Shown here: one piece after another, positions 27,898 to 35,656 of the stretch | Position numbering within the stretch: position 1 is the stretch's first letter | Layout of the letters: the number at the start of each line of letters is the position of its first letter | Program-made: the position numbers and the translations under genes | The notes under the pieces: model-generated | Seen by the model: only the letters and a program-made list of their open reading frames with translations | Told to the model about the DNA's origin: nothing | Database searches by the model: none | Origin: Methylacidimicrobium fagopyrum | Lineage (GTDB): Bacteria > Verrucomicrobiota > Verrucomicrobiia > Limisphaerales > UBA11358 | DNA: 64,000 nucleotides | NCBI GenBank assembly: GCA_026225255.1 | Contig: JAMFSJ010000043.1 | Coordinates: 87,597-151,596, forward strand | Direction: 5' to 3'

Positions 27898-29292
27898 TTA
27901 ACGGCCACCGCCGCCCGTGCTGCTGCCGCTGCCGAAACTGCTGCTCGTCGAACTGCTCGACGTGCTCGTCGTCGTCGCCGTGTTTTGCGCGCGCAACTGC
28001 AAGGGACTCTGCGTTTGGCTGCTGCTGCTGCTGCGGGATGAGCTGCTCGATTGGAACATGCTTTGCAACACGCTCAACGCTTGCGCCGGATCGGCGTTGT
28101 TCAAGTGAAACACATAAACGTCCTGATCGCGTTCGGAAGAAACATCCAAGCTCTGCATCATCTCCGCGATTTCCGGCATCATATCTTTCGGGGCCGTCAC
28201 GATGACGGCTTGGATACGAGCATCCGCCACGGCCGTGACCTGCGTCGCCTTTTTGATCCGGTCGGCATCGCTGCTGCTGCCGGAGCCGCTCCCACCCCGG
28301 CCGCCGCCGCCGCCGCCACCGCCGAAGCCGCCGCCGCCACCCATCATCCGTGCAAAAAATCCGCCGCCGCCGCCGCCAAACCGGGGCGTGGTCGAAGCTC
28401 CGCTGCTCGAACCGCTGGGACTGCTTTGGAACACACTGCCCAGTTCATTCGCAATATCCGACGGGTTCGCATATTTCATCCGAAACACGCGGATTTCCGT
28501 TTCCGCTTCCGCGCTACTATCAATCGCCTTGATGATCTGCATCAAATGCCGGATGTTCGATTGCGTGTCCGTGATGACAATAGAATTGCCCGCGTCATTC
28601 GCCACGACCGTTGCCTGGGGTGAAACGAACGATGATAAATCTTTCACCAAATCGCCCGCGTCCACGAAACGGATGGGAATGATCTGCGTCACGATCTCGT
28701 CGTTCTTCGGCACGGAACCAGGATCGTTGCTCACGTTCACCGGAATGTCGCGCGTCTTCGCATCGTTCTTATCGAGGATCGTCAACGTGCGATCGTTGCG
28801 GATCGCCGCGTAACCATTTTGGTTCAACACCTGGTTCAGCAAATCCACCGCCTCATCGCGCGTCAAAGCGCGGTTGCTGATGATGCTGACATTGCCGTGC
28901 ACCGGCGTATCCAGCACGATGATGAAACCGGCGGCGTCGCTCAAATAATTCAAAACCATTTCGAGCGGCGCATTGCGGAAATTCAAATGCAATTCGTCCA
29001 CGTTCGTGCCCGTTGCCGGCGGCATGAAATCGGAAATCACCTTGTCCCGATTGGCCGCAAACGGCTTCGTCGGCAAAATAGCGCTCGACGTATCCGGCTT
29101 ATTTTCCGTGGTTCCGCCCTCCTCCGGCACCGGCGGCGGCGCGACATCCGGCGGGACGACATTGGCCGCCTCAGCTTCGATCGGCGGCGGATTATTATTG
29201 GCCTCCGGCGCATTCGTATCCGTCTGCGCGAACGCCGGGACGGTCAACCCGGCCACGCCGAGCGCGATCACTGTTAAAATTATTTTTTTCAT
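27898..29292 (-). CDS. Secretin, N-domain half: periplasmic GspD N0-N2-like protein
   Basis: 464 residues with a signal peptide (MKKIILTVIALGVAGLTVPA). The N0-like domain is LHLNFRNAPLEMVLNYLSDA with a following STN-type fold, and two further KH-like N domains contain QIIPIRFVDAGDLVKDLSSF, KYANPSDIANELGSVFQSS and VYVFHLNNADPAQALSVLQS. Low-complexity Gly/Ser linkers (GGGGGFGGGGG; SSSRSSSSS) separate them. It ends in SSTGGGGR without any pore domain. It is the missing N-terminal part of the secretin encoded by the next gene. A normal stop and a separate signal peptide downstream argue that the two-protein arrangement is real, not a frameshift. Confidence 0.82.
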   Translation of the reverse strand: MKKIILTVIALGVAGLTVPAFAQTDTNAPEANNNPPPIEAEAANVVPPDVAPPPVPEEGGTTENKPDTSSAILPTKPFAANRDKVISDFMPPATGTNVDELHLNFRNAPLEMVLNYLSDAAGFIIVLDTPVHGNVSIISNRALTRDEAVDLLNQVLNQNGYAAIRNDRTLTILDKNDAKTRDIPVNVSNDPGSVPKNDEIVTQIIPIRFVDAGDLVKDLSSFVSPQATVVANDAGNSIVITDTQSNIRHLMQIIKAIDSSAEAETEIRVFRMKYANPSDIANELGSVFQSSPSGSSSGASTTPRFGGGGGGFFARMMGGGGGFGGGGGGGGRGGSGSGSSSDADRIKKATQVTAVADARIQAVIVTAPKDMMPEIAEMMQSLDVSSERDQDVYVFHLNNADPAQALSVLQSMFQSSSSSRSSSSSQTQSPLQLRAQNTATTTSTSSSSTSSSFGSGSSTGGGGR

Positions 29293-29293
29293 T

Positions 29294-30001
29294 TTATTCC
29301 TTGTTCCGTCGTTCCATCAGTCGTTTCAAAACATCGTTATTACCAAGATTCGGCGCGGGCGCAGCGGTCGACGCACCCGGCGTCGAAGTCGAACTGTCAC
29401 CACTCGGTATCAGGCTGCTGCCAATGCCCGAACCGGCGGGATCATCGGTGGCTTCCAACAATTGCCAACCGCTGTTACCCTGCTGCATCCGGTCACCGAT
29501 CTGCAGCGCAATTTCCTTTTTATCGGCACCCACCATTTTCACTCCCGTCGGCGTAATTTGCGTGACGGTGTAACCAACGATGCCACCGGCCACGGGCAGA
29601 ATTTTTTTCACGTCATCCGTGTTCCCGCTGAAAAAGGCGAACACGCCTTTCTCATAACTCATCGTGCCGACGAGCGTGAACGTCGGGGCCGAATTAGAAT
29701 GATGCTGGGTGTGCGTCGGGGGACGATAGGTGTGCGTCGAATGCGGATAACGCGCCGGATCAAAAATATTCCGCGCCGAAATGAACGCACTAAACCGCTC
29801 GTAATCCTGGTCGCCAGGAATGGAGCTGGATTGTGCGTGCGCGGAGAAACTGCCCGCCAATATCAGAGCCAGCAACATCAGCGGAGTGCCCAGCTTTGCC
29901 CGGCTCGAAAAATATTGCGCGCGCACCTGGCCGGGCAATGCTCGGCGCTCCGGGCCATACCCGCCACCACTTCCTTGTAAAATAATCGAAATGTTTTTCA
30001 T
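29294..30001 (-). CDS. GspC-like type II secretion protein
   Basis: 235 residues at the position expected for GspC. After an N-terminal stretch comes a hydrophobic helix (TPLMLLALILAGSFSAHAQ), then DYERFSAFISARNIFDP, a linker, and a beta-rich HR-like domain (FTLVGTMSYEKGVFAFFSGN, GYTVTQITPTGVKMVG, IALQIGDRMQQ). The ATG at 30001 overlaps the stop of the gene above (ATGA). Residues about 15-37 are encoded by a REP-like palindromic element (29891-29956), so the native N-terminus may have been altered by its insertion; the internal ATG at 29878 is an alternative start. GspC assignment rests on position and weak resemblance. Confidence 0.6.
   Translation of the reverse strand: MKNISIILQGSGGGYGPERRALPGQVRAQYFSSRAKLGTPLMLLALILAGSFSAHAQSSSIPGDQDYERFSAFISARNIFDPARYPHSTHTYRPPTHTQHHSNSAPTFTLVGTMSYEKGVFAFFSGNTDDVKKILPVAGGIVGYTVTQITPTGVKMVGADKKEIALQIGDRMQQGNSGWQLLEATDDPAGSGIGSSLIPSGDSSTSTPGASTAAPAPNLGNNDVLKRLMERRNKE
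29891..29956. repeat. REP-like element within the GspC-like coding sequence
   Basis: Contains CAGCTTTGCCCGGCTCG and the palindrome GCCGGGCAATGCTCGGC (29930-29946). A close relative lies at 34050-34090. On the minus strand both read through as the peptide RRALPG. Confidence 0.7.
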
Positions 30002-30537
30002 GGTTTTGTTGTCGTCGGCAACAGAGCCAATCCGTTGATTTCCAATCCCAGCGTCAGTTGTTGCCCAGCAGTGTCATGCGCGCCCAATTCCACCGAGTCC
30101 AAGCGCAACGGGGTCGGGCTGTTTTCAATCTCGTAAAGAAACCGCGTCAGCGCGCTGAGCGATCCGCCCGCTTCCACGCGGCACGTCAGTGTCATATAAT
30201 TCGTCGCATCGTTTTTCCATTGCGGCATGATGCCCGTCAATTCCGTGCCACTCTCACGTGACCAGCTATCGAACGACTTCAACACCTGTTGTTCCGCGAG
30301 CGACGTATTCGCCGGCAACGCATTTGATTGCATGTCCGACCATTGATGGCGGACGGAGAGATCGCGCTTGATCAGTTGATTGCCATCGCTGATTTTCCCG
30401 CGCAAATCGCGGATCTCCACCGCGCGTTTGCCCCACCAAGCCGAGAGCGGCGTATAAACAAAATCCACGCCGATCAACAACGCCAGCGCCACGCCGACGA
30501 GGATCATCAACATTTGCTGCCGGTTCTTAATTTCCAT
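29998..30537 (-). CDS. gspM: GspM/PilO-like secretion assembly protein
   Basis: About 179 residues. A single N-terminal transmembrane helix (MLMILVGVALALLIGVDFVY) is followed by a coiled-coil-like stretch (VEIRDLRGKISDGNQLIKRD) and a ferredoxin-like domain (YMTLTCRVEAGGSLSALTRF, LYEIENSPTPLRLDSVELG). This is the layout of GspM/PilO, which scaffolds the inner-membrane platform with GspL and GspE. ATG 30537 has a GGAGG Shine-Dalgarno six bases upstream inside the preceding gene, which decides the start over two ATGs further up. It overlaps the gene above by 11 bp. Confidence 0.75.
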   Translation of the reverse strand: MEIKNRQQMLMILVGVALALLIGVDFVYTPLSAWWGKRAVEIRDLRGKISDGNQLIKRDLSVRHQWSDMQSNALPANTSLAEQQVLKSFDSWSRESGTELTGIMPQWKNDATNYMTLTCRVEAGGSLSALTRFLYEIENSPTPLRLDSVELGAHDTAGQQLTLGLEINGLALLPTTTKP

Positions 30538-31984
30538 TTGCGCCTCCATTGCCATATTGAAATTCCACTGAAAATTGCATCGGCGCCTTGCCGCGCACCT
30601 GACCCCAATGAAAGTTACTCACGCCCGGCAGTGACTGCAGCTTGGACTGCATCGTAATCAGCGCCATGTTATCCCGCGCCGTGCCGGAACAATTCACCGT
30701 GTTGCCATCATGGATCTCGATCGTCTTCGCCGTCACCGAACCGTCTTCGGGAAACGCCACCGTTACTTCTTTCAAGATCGTCAATGCGCTAAACGACGTG
30801 TCATACCATGGACGAAATTGCCGGATATTATTTTGCACCGCTTGCAACTGCCCAACGTGGGCTTGCATTTGCGACCACTGCGAGCGCAGCCGCAGCAATT
30901 GATATTGCTGGAACAAAAAGAATAAAATCACGATCGCGGCGAGGGCCGCACCAATCATGCCCGCCGAACCTAAACGGCCGGATGAATATTTTTTGACCGC
31001 CTGCTCGATGACCGACGGCTTCGGCGGCAAAAACTCCATCCACGGTGACGATTCCGTCAATGCCCGCGCCGCTAAACTGAACGCGGCGGAAATCGTGATC
31101 CCCGGCGGCAGCGTGGCGGAAAATTCATTCAACGCGTAAGCCGTGACGAGTTCCACCTTCAAACCCAGCGGCTCAAAACGCAATTCCATTTCGTCCACGA
31201 GCGGCTGCGCCAATTCGCGCGAACCAAAAATACGGATGCGTTTTACGACGTCGCGCACTTCAGCGGGTAACTGGCCGAGCGTGACGCGGGCCTCGCGCGT
31301 GACGACATCCGCGTGCAAGCTGCGCCGGCTGTTCTCCGTGGTCACCGTGCCTTCCAACGCGCGCAACGCAGCGATGCCGCCGCCCGCCGTAATTTGCAGA
31401 CCCACGTTATTTTCGCCGATGACGAGCGCGAGCACGCCATTTGTTTTTTCATTACCCGGTGATTGCAGCGCCGAAATTCCCAGCGCAAAACTGATCGGCT
31501 TCAATTTCGCCGCCGCCAAAACTTTTTCAAGCGCGCTGATCTGCGGATGGGGAATGCCCGCGAACAAAACGTATTTTTTATCCGCCGCCAACGGCGTGCG
31601 TGAACCGGCGATTTGCAACGTCGCCACGTCCGATGAAAAACCGCGCTCGGCTTCCATCTCCAGCAAACTCGCCGCGTCAGCGTCCGGCAACGACGGCAAT
31701 TCGGTGTGCGCCGTCAAAACCCATTTCAGCGGCACGCCCACGATGCAATCACGCACGCGCACACCCGCCGCGTCGAGTTGATTGCGAATTTCGCGGCCCG
31801 CGAGTTCCGGCGTAGCGGTGAGCGGATCGAGCGTGAGCGCAACGGAAAAAGTTTGCAACGGTGACAACGCGCCGTTCGCGCGGCGCAGCACCACGCCCTC
31901 AAGCTTTTGGCCGTCGAACGCGAGCCCGAGCAGCGTCGCCGGAATTTTTCGTTTGGGCGAAGTGAATTTAAAATCAGGTTTCAT
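30527..31984 (-). CDS. gspL: GspL-type protein (PilM-PilN-like fusion)
   Basis: 485 residues. The N-terminal two thirds (about 15-320) are an actin-like cytoplasmic domain of the PilM/GspL kind (ATLLGLAFDGQKLEGVVLRR; CIVGVPLKWVLTAHTELPSL; LALVIGENNVGLQITAGGG). After it come a transmembrane helix (SAGMIGAALAAIVILFFLFQ), a coiled coil (LRSQWSQMQAHVGQLQAVQN) and a small periplasmic ferredoxin-like domain, as in PilN/GspL. It links the ATPase GspE to the membrane platform. The ATG overlaps the gspK stop (ATGA), and its 3' end carries the gspM ribosome-binding site. Confidence 0.8.
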   Translation of the reverse strand: MKPDFKFTSPKRKIPATLLGLAFDGQKLEGVVLRRANGALSPLQTFSVALTLDPLTATPELAGREIRNQLDAAGVRVRDCIVGVPLKWVLTAHTELPSLPDADAASLLEMEAERGFSSDVATLQIAGSRTPLAADKKYVLFAGIPHPQISALEKVLAAAKLKPISFALGISALQSPGNEKTNGVLALVIGENNVGLQITAGGGIAALRALEGTVTTENSRRSLHADVVTREARVTLGQLPAEVRDVVKRIRIFGSRELAQPLVDEMELRFEPLGLKVELVTAYALNEFSATLPPGITISAAFSLAARALTESSPWMEFLPPKPSVIEQAVKKYSSGRLGSAGMIGAALAAIVILFFLFQQYQLLRLRSQWSQMQAHVGQLQAVQNNIRQFRPWYDTSFSALTILKEVTVAFPEDGSVTAKTIEIHDGNTVNCSGTARDNMALITMQSKLQSLPGVSNFHWGQVRGKAPMQFSVEFQYGNGGANGN

Positions 31985-33354
31985 TGCATATTATTCGCGA
32001 GCGTGGTTTGCCGGACTTTATCGCCGAGCGCCCAGCCGAGCCGGCTCAAGTCTTGTCGATAAATAATTTTTGGCGTGACGTCGCTGATATCAAAAATAAA
32101 TTTCACGCGCCGGTAGCCGCGCCCGTAAGCGCCGACCGCCGCGATGTCCGCCGTGAATTGAAAACTTTTCGTCGTGAGATAATCGCCGCCTTGCAATAAT
32201 TTTAGCGTGGCATTGCCGGTGCCGAGCGCGTCATAAACCCAGCCGATGGAATTGAGCATCGTCGAATTTTGACCGCGATACGTGATGAGCGTCTGCGCGT
32301 CGGCGTCGGCTTGTTGTTCATTGCCACTGTTCAAACCCATGAACAACGCGGTCAACACATCTTCGTTCGCGGTGTTCACATTGACGCGCCCGTAAATGTA
32401 GATATTCGTGGTCGTCGTGATGTTCGTATAAACATTGGCGAAATCGGACGCGCTCATGCCGGAGTTGCGACAACGCACGGCGAAATCAACCAGGCCTTTG
32501 CAAGTATTCGCGGGGGCGTTATTGGGGGGATGAATGTTACCGTAAATCGTTTTCCCCATGGCCGTCGCGCCGCTGACATTGGCACTTTGAAACACGGATT
32601 GAAAATCGGTTTGCGTCAAAGTATTCACATTCGTCAGCAGCGTGCCGTCGGAATGAAAATTCGGTTCGCGCGTGTAAACGGTAGTGTAATCGATCAGTCC
32701 GGAATTTAATTGGCCGGTGCCGGTCGTATCTTTTTCATTCGCGTCGAGCACGCCGTTGCGGTTCAAGTCATCGCCGGAAAGCAAATTAATATCCGCGCCG
32801 GAAACGAGTCGCAGTTCGTCCACGGTTTCAAACGGCGCATTTTTCGGGGAGTAACCGAGGGACGCGTAATCCAGCGAAACAATGCCGTTCGTGCCGCGCC
32901 AATCCAAGATCGCATCCGCAAAATCAATCGTCATGTTCGGCAGATACGAAAGCGCGTTGGTGTTGGCGTAATTGAGATTTAATTTCGAGCCTTCGTCAAT
33001 CAAGCCAAAATGGATGTTGTTCGGATCATCGCCATTCGGGTTGCGACCGATGATCCAATAATGCGCGTCACCGACGGCCACATTTTCGCAGGAAAAATTG
33101 GCGTTGGTCGGGAACACGCCGTTCGTCGTATAATTCGCGAGAAAATAACTGACGTAACGTTGCGCGCCCGCGATGGCTTGCTCAGCGGAAATGCCGCTGA
33201 CGCGATTATCCGCCGCGCGCAATTCGTAAGCCATCGAGTTCGCAAAATACAGCGAGATGGTCACAAGACCGAGGCAAACCCACAACACGATAACGAGCAC
33301 CGAGCCGCCATTGCGGGCGGCTCGCGGCGTAGAGGCTTGAGGGGTGATTTTCAT
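31981..33354 (-). CDS. gspK: Type II secretion minor pseudopilin GspK
   Basis: 457 residues. The N-terminal pseudopilin helix is GGSVLVIVLWVCLGLVTISL, with the leader KITPQASTPRAARN before the GG-S processing site, then a large alpha-domain region of the GspK type (NRVSGISAEQAIAGAQRYVS; DEGSKLNLNYANTNAL; VDELRLVSGADINLLSGDDL). GspK caps the pseudopilus tip together with GspI and GspJ. Like other GspK proteins it lacks the Glu at +5 found in major pilins. It starts 1 bp after the gspJ stop. Confidence 0.88.
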   Translation of the reverse strand: MKITPQASTPRAARNGGSVLVIVLWVCLGLVTISLYFANSMAYELRAADNRVSGISAEQAIAGAQRYVSYFLANYTTNGVFPTNANFSCENVAVGDAHYWIIGRNPNGDDPNNIHFGLIDEGSKLNLNYANTNALSYLPNMTIDFADAILDWRGTNGIVSLDYASLGYSPKNAPFETVDELRLVSGADINLLSGDDLNRNGVLDANEKDTTGTGQLNSGLIDYTTVYTREPNFHSDGTLLTNVNTLTQTDFQSVFQSANVSGATAMGKTIYGNIHPPNNAPANTCKGLVDFAVRCRNSGMSASDFANVYTNITTTTNIYIYGRVNVNTANEDVLTALFMGLNSGNEQQADADAQTLITYRGQNSTMLNSIGWVYDALGTGNATLKLLQGGDYLTTKSFQFTADIAAVGAYGRGYRRVKFIFDISDVTPKIIYRQDLSRLGWALGDKVRQTTLANNMQ

Positions 33355-33355
33355 C

Positions 33356-34051
33356 TCAAGCTCCCGTCGTGGTGGTTGCCGTCAGCACGGCGTTCGTGCG
33401 GGCGATGGTTTCAATGGGCACCACGATTTCAATGGGCTGCGCGGCGGCATTGCCCACCATCTGAATATCCACGCGCACGGCGACCGGCAGGTTCGTGTTG
33501 ACCGAAGCCTGACTCGTCGTGTCCCATGTGGCATTCCAAAGAGCGCCGTCGTAACAGGAAAATTTAATGCTCTGCACGCCGCTCAACACGAGTTGATCGT
33601 CCACGTCCGGCGTGGTCGTGCTCAATAAATTCCGCGTCACCGTGCGATACAGATCGCGTCCGTCCGCGCCCATGGTGGCGGGCGCTTTCAATTCATACGT
33701 CACGCGCTGGACATCGCCCCAGGGCAAATTATCGCTCAACGCGCCGCTCGCCGTGCACATTTCGATCGAGACCGGTTCGCTGCTGCCGGTGCTCACGATA
33801 TCGCCCACGCGAAAGCCGCCGGACAAAACGGCGGTGGGCGAAGCATTGGTCGGCGCGACGCAATTTTGCAGATCGCGCTTCAAAAAATTCACCGCGAAAT
33901 CAACCGGCGACGCGGCATCCACCGTTTCCGCCGTGGCCTGACGCAAATTCAACGCGGCGAACAAAACGGAATTGATCACGACCAACACCAGCGCGGAAAT
34001 GCCGATGGCGAGGAGCATTTCAAGCAACGTGAAACCCGGTGCGCCGCGCAT
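33356..34051 (-). CDS. gspJ: Type II secretion minor pseudopilin GspJ
   Basis: About 232 residues from ATG 34051. A very short leader MRGAPG is followed by the prepilin motif FTLLEMLLAIGISALVLVVI and a beta-rich minor-pseudopilin body. The frame is open more than 90 codons upstream across the gspI 3' end, but that stretch is not conserved in character, and part of it is a REP-like palindrome reading RRALPGKRDSGRA. The start is therefore uncertain: the short leader is unusually basic-poor, and a longer one through the palindrome is possible. Confidence 0.78.
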   Translation of the reverse strand: MRGAPGFTLLEMLLAIGISALVLVVINSVLFAALNLRQATAETVDAASPVDFAVNFLKRDLQNCVAPTNASPTAVLSGGFRVGDIVSTGSSEPVSIEMCTASGALSDNLPWGDVQRVTYELKAPATMGADGRDLYRTVTRNLLSTTTPDVDDQLVLSGVQSIKFSCYDGALWNATWDTTSQASVNTNLPVAVRVDIQMVGNAAAQPIEIVVPIETIARTNAVLTATTTTGA

Positions 34052-34072
34052 AGCCCGGCCCGAATCTCTCTT

Positions 34073-34089
34073 GCCGGGCAATGCCCGGC
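34073..34089. repeat. REP-like palindrome at the gspI-gspJ junction
   Basis: GCCGGGCAATGCCCGGC, flanked by AGCCCGGCCCGAA (34052-34064). It matches the element at 29891-29956 in order and core sequence. It lies in the 59 bp between the gspI stop and the gspJ ATG. Confidence 0.7.
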
Positions 34090-34110
34090 GCGTTGATGTT
34101 TTGCCACTAT

Positions 34111-34602
34111 TCAAAATTGTGAACCGGTCGTTGTGCTGGTCGCTTGCGCTTGCGGGCTGGCCAGCGTGCTCATTTTTACCGAGTAATCTTTGCCTTGAGC
34201 GGAATATTTTACTTCCGCCGTGATCAATTGCATTTGGGCCACCGGATCTTGCGACCAAACCTGACTCGCCAACGTCCAGCGAAAATCCAAGGTGCCCTCG
34301 GTGATCGTGCCGCTCCGCGCGCTCATCCAATTCGTCGTCACGATGCTCTCGCTCAAAACCCGATCCGCCACCCGAGCCGCCTCGCTCTTGCGGGCCGCGA
34401 CTTCGCCCGCCAGGCTCGCGACGTGCAACACTTCCACCGCCGCTGGAATCACGATGGCCAAAAACAGTAACGCGGCTAAAACCTCCGCCAGCGTGAAACC
34501 ATTTTCGATCGCCGATTTTCGATCGCCGATTGAAAAAAACTTTCGGCGTAGGCGACCACGGCCCTCGATCCTCGGCAATTTATTTGCGGTCGCTATTTTC
34601 AT
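34111..34602 (-). CDS. gspI: Type II secretion minor pseudopilin GspI
   Basis: 163 residues. A long leader of about 35 residues ends in ENG, before FTLAEVLAALLFLAIVIPAA, with Glu at +5. The body is short, with VADRVLSESIVTTNW and SAQGKDYSVKMSTLAS, typical of GspI. The leader is lengthened by a heptanucleotide tract (34501-34535) encoding SIGDRKSAIE directly before the cleavage site. It overlaps the gspH 3' end by 23 bp. Confidence 0.8.
   Translation of the reverse strand: MKIATANKLPRIEGRGRLRRKFFSIGDRKSAIENGFTLAEVLAALLFLAIVIPAAVEVLHVASLAGEVAARKSEAARVADRVLSESIVTTNWMSARSGTITEGTLDFRWTLASQVWSQDPVAQMQLITAEVKYSAQGKDYSVKMSTLASPQAQATSTTTGSQF
34501..34535. repeat. Heptanucleotide tract in the gspI leader
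   Basis: Five 7-mers: ATTTTCG, ATCGCCG, ATTTTCG, ATCGCCG, ATTGAAA. They code for the residues just before the prepilin cleavage motif. Confidence 0.75.
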
Positions 34603-35152
34603 AACCTGTGCGGTTCCGCATTTCCGTCAATATCTGAGTGAAACCATCACCGTCCGCCAATTGCACCGTTTGCGGACTGCCTTCATCAATCGTGCCGTCC
34701 GGCAAAAAACGGATCGCCGGCATACTCTTAAACGTCGTTTGCGTGCCGGTGCCGAGATTCATCACGGCGATTTTCAACGTGTCGTCCACGGATAAATTTT
34801 CCGCTTTTGCATCGCCGGCTTGACCGGTCGTTTCCAGCGTGACGCCGTATTGACCGTGCGGCGCGTCGATCCACAATATCACCGGCATCCCTTCGGAAAC
34901 GGCGCGACTTTGCGCTTCGTGCATCAACGCCAGCAACCGCGCTGACTCGGAACCCAATGCCCGGCCGCGGATAAACCGCGACATCGTCGGCAACGCCATG
35001 GACGTGATGATCACCAGCAACGCGAGCACCAAAATCAGTTCGATCAACGTGAAACCGTTTGCGTGCCGCCAGACGCGTGGTGCGTGACAAGGCTTTTGCG
35101 CACGCGTTTTTTGCGCGTCACTTGTCATTCGCCACTCGTCACATTTTTTCAT
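34580..35152 (-). CDS. gspH: Type II secretion minor pseudopilin GspH
   Basis: About 190 residues. A leader of about 32 residues (MKKCDEWRMTSDAQ and so on) ends in HANG before FTLIELILVLALLVIITSMA, with the +5 Glu. A GspH-type body follows (ARLLALMHEAQSRAVSEGMP; IRFLPDGTIDEGSPQTVQLA). ATG 35152 overlaps the gspG TGA (ATGA), which decides the start. The leader contains heptamers GCGTCAC, TTGTCAT, TCGCCAC, TCGTCAC (35115-35142, plus-strand reading). Confidence 0.85.
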   Translation of the reverse strand: MKKCDEWRMTSDAQKTRAQKPCHAPRVWRHANGFTLIELILVLALLVIITSMALPTMSRFIRGRALGSESARLLALMHEAQSRAVSEGMPVILWIDAPHGQYGVTLETTGQAGDAKAENLSVDDTLKIAVMNLGTGTQTTFKSMPAIRFLPDGTIDEGSPQTVQLADGDGFTQILTEMRNRTGYENSDRK

Positions 35153-35643
35153 TTCGCCCAACTGACAACGTCATCGTCCGTGCCTTCTTTACCATCTGGC
35201 CCGGCCGAAAGCAGATCGTAGGAACCGGCCGCGCCGTGTTTGCCCGGAAAATAATAGATGTAAGGATTAAGCCACGGATCAATCGGCAATTTGTCCAAAT
35301 ACGGTCCGTGCCAATTCTTCGCATTGCCCGGCGCGACGATCAAATCTTGCAAGCTGTGCGGATACGCGCCCATGTCCACTTCGTAATTGCCGAGCGCGGA
35401 TTTGATGCCGCCGTTGATGTCCGCGCCGGCCGTGATCAGACGCGCGCGTTCGCCGCTGCCCGCGATGCGCGGAATAACCAACGCCGCGAGAATACCGATG
35501 ATGACGACGACCAACATTAACTCCGTGAGCGTGAAGGCGGATTGGCAATGCGTGACGAATGACGAAGGGCGCGTGAGCGCACGAACGTTTCGTCCGCCAC
35601 GGGTCATCCGCGATTTGTCACTTTTATTAATTTCGATTTTCAT
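35149..35643 (-). CDS. gspG: Type II secretion major pseudopilin GspG
   Basis: 164 residues. A long leader (about 36 residues) ends in CQSA before FTLTELMLVVVIIGILAALV, so the residue at -1 is Ala instead of Gly; Glu +5 is present. The body has the GspG hallmarks INGGIKSALGNYEVDMGAYP, QDLI, WHGPYLDKLPIDPWLNPYIY, YFPGKHG and the calcium-site end DLLSAGPDGKEGTDDDVVSW. It builds the pseudopilus shaft. The leader again carries 7-mer tracts (GTGACGA, ATGACGA at 35552-35565). It sits between gspF and gspH. Confidence 0.92.
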   Translation of the reverse strand: MKIEINKSDKSRMTRGGRNVRALTRPSSFVTHCQSAFTLTELMLVVVIIGILAALVIPRIAGSGERARLITAGADINGGIKSALGNYEVDMGAYPHSLQDLIVAPGNAKNWHGPYLDKLPIDPWLNPYIYYFPGKHGAAGSYDLLSAGPDGKEGTDDDVVSWAK

Positions 35644-35656
35644 AAATTTGTGATTT

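Noticed and set aside
27860-27908. Split secretin as an artefact of a frameshift
   Set aside because: The upstream half ends at a normal stop after a low-complexity tail, and the downstream half begins with its own ribosome-binding site and signal peptide.
28973-29980. 335-codon plus-strand frame opposite the gspC/gspD junction
   Set aside because: Arg-rich shadow crossing two genes that are well supported on the minus strand.
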